From the NCBI RefSeq assembly GCF_039544005.1, contig NZ_BAABKV010000001.1, positions 5,022,001-5,086,000 on the forward strand: 64,000 bases of DNA. Reading direction: 5' to 3'. Positions 58,215 to 64,000 of this stretch are shown here, piece after piece (position 1 is the first letter of the stretch; every line of letters starts with the position of its first letter). The translations under genes and the position numbers were made by a program. Source of the DNA: Kitasatospora paranensis (lineage in GTDB: Bacteria; Actinomycetota; Actinomycetes; Streptomycetales; Streptomycetaceae). Below the pieces are notes generated by a model. That model made no database searches. It saw nothing but the letters and a program-made list of their open reading frames with translations, and was not told the DNA's origin.

Positions 58215-59642
58215 ATGGGAGATATCGAGGTGGTCAAGGATATCTCGGTGGTGCCGGAGGTCCACTTCCTGGAGCAGGTGTTGGAGCGGATTTCGCAGGG
58301 TGAGCTGCGGGTGCCGAAGTTCCAGCGCCCTTTCCTGTGGCGCCCCGAGCAGATGCTGCAGCTATTCGACAGCATGGAGCGTGGCTATCCGATGGGAAGC
58401 CTGCTCATCTGGGAGACCACCATGCCGCTCGAAAGCCTCGACACCATCGGTGGGCACAGAATTCCACCAGCACCAGAGGGGGCGAAGGTTGCCTATGTGC
58501 TGGACGGTCATCAGCGGCTCTCGACCCTCTTCGGCGTCCTCCACCGCTCAGCCGACGCCCCACGGTCCACGCAGCAGGAGGACTGGATGTGGTGGGTCTA
58601 CCGGCCGCTCGTCCGGTCGGAAAACGACGGCTTGCGCTACCGTCACTGGAAGAGTGGCGATGAGGTGCCCAGCCACTTCCTGCCCATGCGGTCGGTGCTG
58701 GGGACCCTGGACTTCCTTGAATACGCACGGAAGCTGTCTGATGTCTACGCCTCTCGCGAGGAGGCCGACCGCCTCACCACGGAGAGCGAGCGCATCGCGA
58801 AGCGGGTAAAAAACTACAAAGTCTCCGTTGTGCGCATGGAGGGTGGCACTCTCCAGCAGGCCATCGAGGTCTTTTCCAGGATCAACAGCAGCGGCCAGAA
58901 GATGCGTCCCGACCAGATGGTCTCCGCTCTGACCTACGGGACCATTGGCTCGGAGACACTCAGCGACAAGATGGAGGAGATCAAGGGACGGGTCGCCGCT
59001 TCTGGCTTCGGCGAGATCCCAATCATGACGATCTTTCAGACCGTCCTTGCGCTGTCCGGCGAGGAGGACGTACAGCGGGACACGTCCTGGGAGACCATGG
59101 CCCGCAAGGTCCAGGACCAGCTCATGACCGCAGTGACGGATACGGACCTGATCCTCCAGCAGGTGGTCGAGTTCCTGCGGGATGAGGTCCGGGTCCCGCT
59201 GGCCCGCTTGGTTCCTTACAACATCCAGATCATGCTGCTCGCCGTCTTCTTCCACTTCTCCGAAAAGGTCGAAGCGGAGCAGCGGGTCAAGCTCCGGAAC
59301 TGGTTCTGGACAACGTCGCTGGCGGGCACCTTCGCCGGGTCCACCACCACCCAGGTCCGGAAATTCATCACGGAGATGAAGGCCTTCGCCGGGGGCAAGG
59401 GCGGGCTCAGCTACTCCGGCGAGCGGGCGCGTTCCTTCCCCGAGCGCTTCGACCTGCGCAGCGCGCGCGTGCGTGCCTACCTCCTCTGGGATCTGCAGAC
59501 GTTCCCCGAGCGGAAGAATCTCGACGGCGGCACCGCCAACGTACTGGAGCAGCTCGCGACGGCACACAGCGAGACCTATCGACACGTCATCACTCAGAGC
59601 GGAGTCCCGGGGCCTCCAGCCCCGCCAACCGGATCGTCATGA
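58215..59642 (+). CDS. DUF262 (GmrSD-N/ParB-like) protein
   Basis: The 475-residue protein starts two bases after the TOPRIM gene. DUF262 features are LRVPKFQRPFLWRPEQMLQLFDSM (residues 33-56), YVLDGHQRLSTLFGVL (the DGQQR box with His for the first Gln, about residues 94-109) and IEVFSRINSSGQKMRPDQM. The remainder is helical with FQTVLALSGEEDVQRD. There is no C-terminal DUF1524 His-Asn-His nuclease, as found in GmrSD type IV restriction enzymes. It may act as an NTP-dependent regulator or sensor for the nuclease pair. No frameshift. Confidence 0.85.
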   Translation: MGDIEVVKDISVVPEVHFLEQVLERISQGELRVPKFQRPFLWRPEQMLQLFDSMERGYPMGSLLIWETTMPLESLDTIGGHRIPPAPEGAKVAYVLDGHQRLSTLFGVLHRSADAPRSTQQEDWMWWVYRPLVRSENDGLRYRHWKSGDEVPSHFLPMRSVLGTLDFLEYARKLSDVYASREEADRLTTESERIAKRVKNYKVSVVRMEGGTLQQAIEVFSRINSSGQKMRPDQMVSALTYGTIGSETLSDKMEEIKGRVAASGFGEIPIMTIFQTVLALSGEEDVQRDTSWETMARKVQDQLMTAVTDTDLILQQVVEFLRDEVRVPLARLVPYNIQIMLLAVFFHFSEKVEAEQRVKLRNWFWTTSLAGTFAGSTTTQVRKFITEMKAFAGGKGGLSYSGERARSFPERFDLRSARVRAYLLWDLQTFPERKNLDGGTANVLEQLATAHSETYRHVITQSGVPGPPAPPTGSS

Positions 59643-59887
59643 CCACACCGCCAGGCGTGTCGATCCGGCAGGCGCTCATCAGACTCGCGGAGGAGGGGAA
59701 GATCGACATCCTGGACTCACACGGAGTCAGTCTCGCGTCCATTGAGCACCTCAAGGCCGACGAGTTCACCGACTTTATTCTTGCGCGCCAGCACGAGCTG
59801 GCTGCGAGGGAGCGGCAGTTCATCGAGAGCCTGGGCATCAAGTCGGCGGACAAGGAGGCCGGGGAGGCCGACATCGACACCGAGTGA
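59639..59887 (+). CDS. Small acidic protein (82 aa), last gene of the cassette
   Basis: ATG 59639 overlaps the DUF262 stop (ATGA). The product, MTTPPGVSIRQALIRLAEEG..., is helical and ends in acidic residues (SADKEAGEADIDTE). No domain is known to me. The tight coupling makes it a real member of the operon, possibly an accessory or inhibitory subunit. Confidence 0.75.
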   Translation: MTTPPGVSIRQALIRLAEEGKIDILDSHGVSLASIEHLKADEFTDFILARQHELAARERQFIESLGIKSADKEAGEADIDTE

Positions 59888-60352
59888 GGGCAACGAATCC
59901 AGGCTTCTACGGCCTGGAAGACGCAATGCGGATTTCCCGCCCTGGCTCGACAGTCAGCGGCACGACGCGATCCCGTGTGTTCGGGTCATCTGCCGTGGTA
60001 TCGGTGCCCCGGAGGGCGTTGCAGGAAGCAAGGACTAGTGCGGCATCACTCACCTCCTCCTCGATTTTCAGGGCTGTTTGCTGGTATCGGCGCGGGGCTC
60101 TTTCCTGCGCTTCCAGGAGCGTCGCCGGCGCGCTTCTGTGGTTGTTTGGAGAAACCAGCACTGGGTTCTGGGGCCGGAGATACGTGATGCCGTCGTGCAC
60201 CGTGTCTCCGGCATCGTGGTGCGCTTCCACGCCGCCCCCTCGGGCTGGAGATTCCCTCATACCGAGTAACTGCGGATGGGCACACCTCGGCCAAGCGGAC
60301 TGGTACGGGCGGTTCCACAGGCTCGGTGGGGGTGGTGTGAGAAGCTGAACGC
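59888..60352. other. 465-bp region between the cassette and the intact DUF255 gene
   Basis: Intermediate GC and several weak open frames on both strands. A 117-codon minus-strand frame is listed separately at low confidence. It should contain the promoter of the DUF255 gene. Confidence 0.45.
59907..60260 (-). CDS. Doubtful hypothetical protein (117 aa)
   Basis: The minus-strand frame has varied, protein-like composition (YQQTALKIEEEVSDAALVLA, PNTRDRVVPLTVEPGREI), unlike the Arg/Pro-rich shadows elsewhere. There is no RBS at its ATG, no domain and no relation to the cassette. It could be the remains of a gene brought in with the island. Confidence 0.3.
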   Translation of the reverse strand: MRESPARGGGVEAHHDAGDTVHDGITYLRPQNPVLVSPNNHRSAPATLLEAQERAPRRYQQTALKIEEEVSDAALVLASCNALRGTDTTADDPNTRDRVVPLTVEPGREIRIASSRP

Positions 60353-62379
<2,027 letters not shown>

Positions 62380-62435
62380 CGCGCGGGCGGCCCGCGGCCG
62401 GGCAGGTCCCGGCACCGGGGTCTGCCGGGCGGGCC

Positions 62436-63365
62436 CTACTCCCAGTCCCAGCCGATGCCGAGCAGGCAGGGGGTCAGCCCGGTGGCCACGAGATGGACGC
62501 TGCCGTGGCCGTCGAGCGTCAGCTCCTCCGTCTCGTACGGCTGCTCGCCGGGGGTGCGCACGGCGAAGCGGAAGCAGCGGACGGGCAGGGCGGCCGGGTC
62601 GAAGGTGAGCTGGAGGACGTACTGCCCGGCGCCGGAGTTGAAGCCGCGGACGTACTCGCTGCTCGGGGTCGCGGTCGGCGCGTCGTCGAAGCCGTAGCCC
62701 AGCAGGTGGGTGTCGCCGGCGCTGAGGCGGCGGTCCAGGAGGAGTTCGGCGACCAGCAGCCGGGCGGCGGGGTCGCGGCGGATCCGGCCCGGGCGGCAGT
62801 TCTCCTCGGCCCGGACGACCACGTGGCCGATGTCCGCCCCCGGGTCGCCCTGGTGCAGGGCGAGGTAGCGGTCGATGCCGTCACGGTGGGCCCGCAGGGC
62901 GTGCTGCGAGTCGCGCCGCAGCAGTTGGCGGTCGGGGCCGATCCGGATCCGCTCGATGTGCACCAGGGTGTGCAGCCCGGTGTCGGGCGGCCCGGCGATG
63001 GTGGCCAGCAGGTCGTCGACGGCCGACGGGTTCCCGATCAGGTCGCGGTAGGGGAGGGTGACCGGGCCGGCCGGCTCGGCGACGGTGCGGCGCGGGCCGA
63101 GCAACCGGGTCAGCGAGTGCTCGGGCAGCTCCAGCACCTCCTCCAGGGCTCTGACGGCGCGCAGCGACTCGGCTCTCTCGGGCCGCCGCCGGCCCTGCTG
63201 CCAGTAACTGAGGCTGGTCACGCCGACGTGGACGCCGCGCTGGGCGAGGCGCTGCTGGACCCGTTGGAGGGCGAGGCCGCGGGCGGCGATCGCGGCCCGC
63301 AGCGCGAGGTGGAACGGGCCGGTGCGGAGGACGGACGCGAGCTCGGGCTGGACGGTCTGCTGCAT
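62436..63365 (-). CDS. XRE-like transcriptional regulator with C-terminal ligand-type domain
   Basis: The 309-residue protein has an N-terminal helix-turn-helix (LALRAAIAARGLALQRVQQRLAQRGVHVGVTSLSYWQQGRRRPERAES, about residues 20-70), of the type that reads like a XRE/lambda-repressor fold. The rest is a large unassigned beta-rich domain (IGHVVVRAEENCRPGRIRRD; QYVLQLTFDPAALPVRCFRF; CLLGIGWDWE at the end). It probably regulates nearby secreted-enzyme genes; the divergent neighbour is an exported cysteine protease. Confidence 0.75.
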   Translation of the reverse strand: MQQTVQPELASVLRTGPFHLALRAAIAARGLALQRVQQRLAQRGVHVGVTSLSYWQQGRRRPERAESLRAVRALEEVLELPEHSLTRLLGPRRTVAEPAGPVTLPYRDLIGNPSAVDDLLATIAGPPDTGLHTLVHIERIRIGPDRQLLRRDSQHALRAHRDGIDRYLALHQGDPGADIGHVVVRAEENCRPGRIRRDPAARLLVAELLLDRRLSAGDTHLLGYGFDDAPTATPSSEYVRGFNSGAGQYVLQLTFDPAALPVRCFRFAVRTPGEQPYETEELTLDGHGSVHLVATGLTPCLLGIGWDWE

Positions 63366-63604
63366 GGCTACCTCCCGGATGACCGTGAATATTCACACCT
63401 TGCGGCGGCGGTGTCATCAGGGCGGGGGCCGCGCCGCTGGTCGCGGCGGGCGGCATTCACATCCGGAAGGCCTCGTTCACTCTCCACCGGCCTTGCGCTG
63501 CAAGCGCGTTGACCCTGGCCAGGGCCGGCCGGATGCTCTTCGCACCGCGTCCGGACGCGCACCCCCACAGCCTCTTCCTTCGCCCCGCATGGAGGAACCC
63601 CCAC

Positions 63605-64000
63605 ATGCCAACTCCCCGGACCCGCCTGCGCCGTGCGTTCGCCGCACTGGTGCTGGGCGTCCTGGTACCGGCCCTGACGCTGACCGCCGGCGCCCCGGCC
63701 CAGGCCGCCTCGAAGATCCTCAACATCACGATGCAACAGCAGCAGCAGGACAACTGGTGCTGGGCCGCGAGCGGCGACACGATCGCCTCCTACTACGGCT
63801 ACGGCTACAGCCAGAACCAGTTCTGCAACCTCGCGTTCGGCCGGTCGCTCGACAGCAGCTGCCCCAACAGCCAGGCGACCCTCGGCGACGTGCAGAACGC
63901 CGTCGCCCGGATCGGCATCAGCACCGGCCGGTACGTCACCGGCTACCTGTCCTACGCCACCGTGCAGGGCGAGGTGAACGCCGGACGGCCGATGGAGACC
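63605..64000 (+). CDS. Secreted papain-like cysteine protease (AvrRpt2/C39-like), 3' truncated by window
   Basis: ATG 63605 encodes a 35-residue signal peptide (RAFAALVLGVLVPALTLTAG...AQAA). Next comes MQQQQQDNWCWAASGDTIASY with the nucleophile Cys 52 in the QxxxxWCWAA context of papain-like Avr-type peptidases. Further Cys residues (FCNLAF, SSCPNS) may form disulfides. The reading frame is open at the window end (132 codons seen); the catalytic His and Asp would lie beyond. It is divergent from the XRE-like regulator. Confidence 0.8.
   Translation, partial: MPTPRTRLRRAFAALVLGVLVPALTLTAGAPAQAASKILNITMQQQQQDNWCWAASGDTIASYYGYGYSQNQFCNLAFGRSLDSSCPNSQATLGDVQNAVARIGISTGRYVTGYLSYATVQGEVNAGRPMET

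Overview
The window is chromosomal DNA from a high-GC actinomycete, most likely Streptomyces or Kitasatospora. The evidence is very high GC at third codon positions, GTG starts, a tRNA-Leu(UAA) of the bldA type, mycothiol S-conjugate amidase (mca), an Rpf/LysM resuscitation factor behind a ydaO (c-di-AMP) riboswitch, DrrAB-type ABC genes and FilP-like coiled-coil and DUF501/DUF4307 genes.

Layout. 1-7.4 kb: the end of a Rieske protein, a DegT/DnrJ aminotransferase, two polymorphic-toxin-type genes (SMI1/SUKH; YrhB-deaminase-SUKH-4), a coiled-coil cytoskeletal protein, and a small gene enclosed by a 46-bp inverted repeat. 7.5-23.4 kb: mostly conserved core, with nucleotide-sugar dehydrogenase, mfd, SurA-like lipoprotein, mazG, a degenerate SDR, P450, riboswitch-rpf, eno-ftsB-DUF501-ppx, and ndh with Rex-like sites. 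23.6-28.8 kb: an ABC exporter, bldA and a Bax-inhibitor-1 family protein. 28.8-34.9 kb: secreted enzymes (SGNH hydrolase, CHAP amidase) sharing a repeated propeller-like module, and a divergent locus pairing a small secreted peptide with a TrmB/LuxR-type regulator. 35-54.4 kb: metabolism and housekeeping (thiolase, cbs, L,D-transpeptidase, AbiEii-like gene, M48 protease, metB, ilvA, drrAB, greA, mca). 54.4-60.4 kb: a lower-GC accessory island with a VapBC-like pair and a compact four-gene cassette (split OLD-type ATPase, TOPRIM-like protein, DUF262 protein, small protein). 60.4-64 kb: the intact DUF255/YyaL gene, an XRE-like regulator and a truncated secreted cysteine protease.

Two points matter most. 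First, the island sits between repeated 5-prime fragments of the DUF255/YyaL gene. A 28-bp core over its CxxC codons occurs three times (54494, 55569, 60482), which implies repeated insertion at one site. The cassette carried there is the best candidate for an undescribed defence system. Second, seventeen apparent frameshifts in fifteen genes all run in the same direction (one base missing), most of them in G or C runs. This looks like a consensus-sequence artefact and not real gene decay. Genes affected are annotated here at their full corrected extent.
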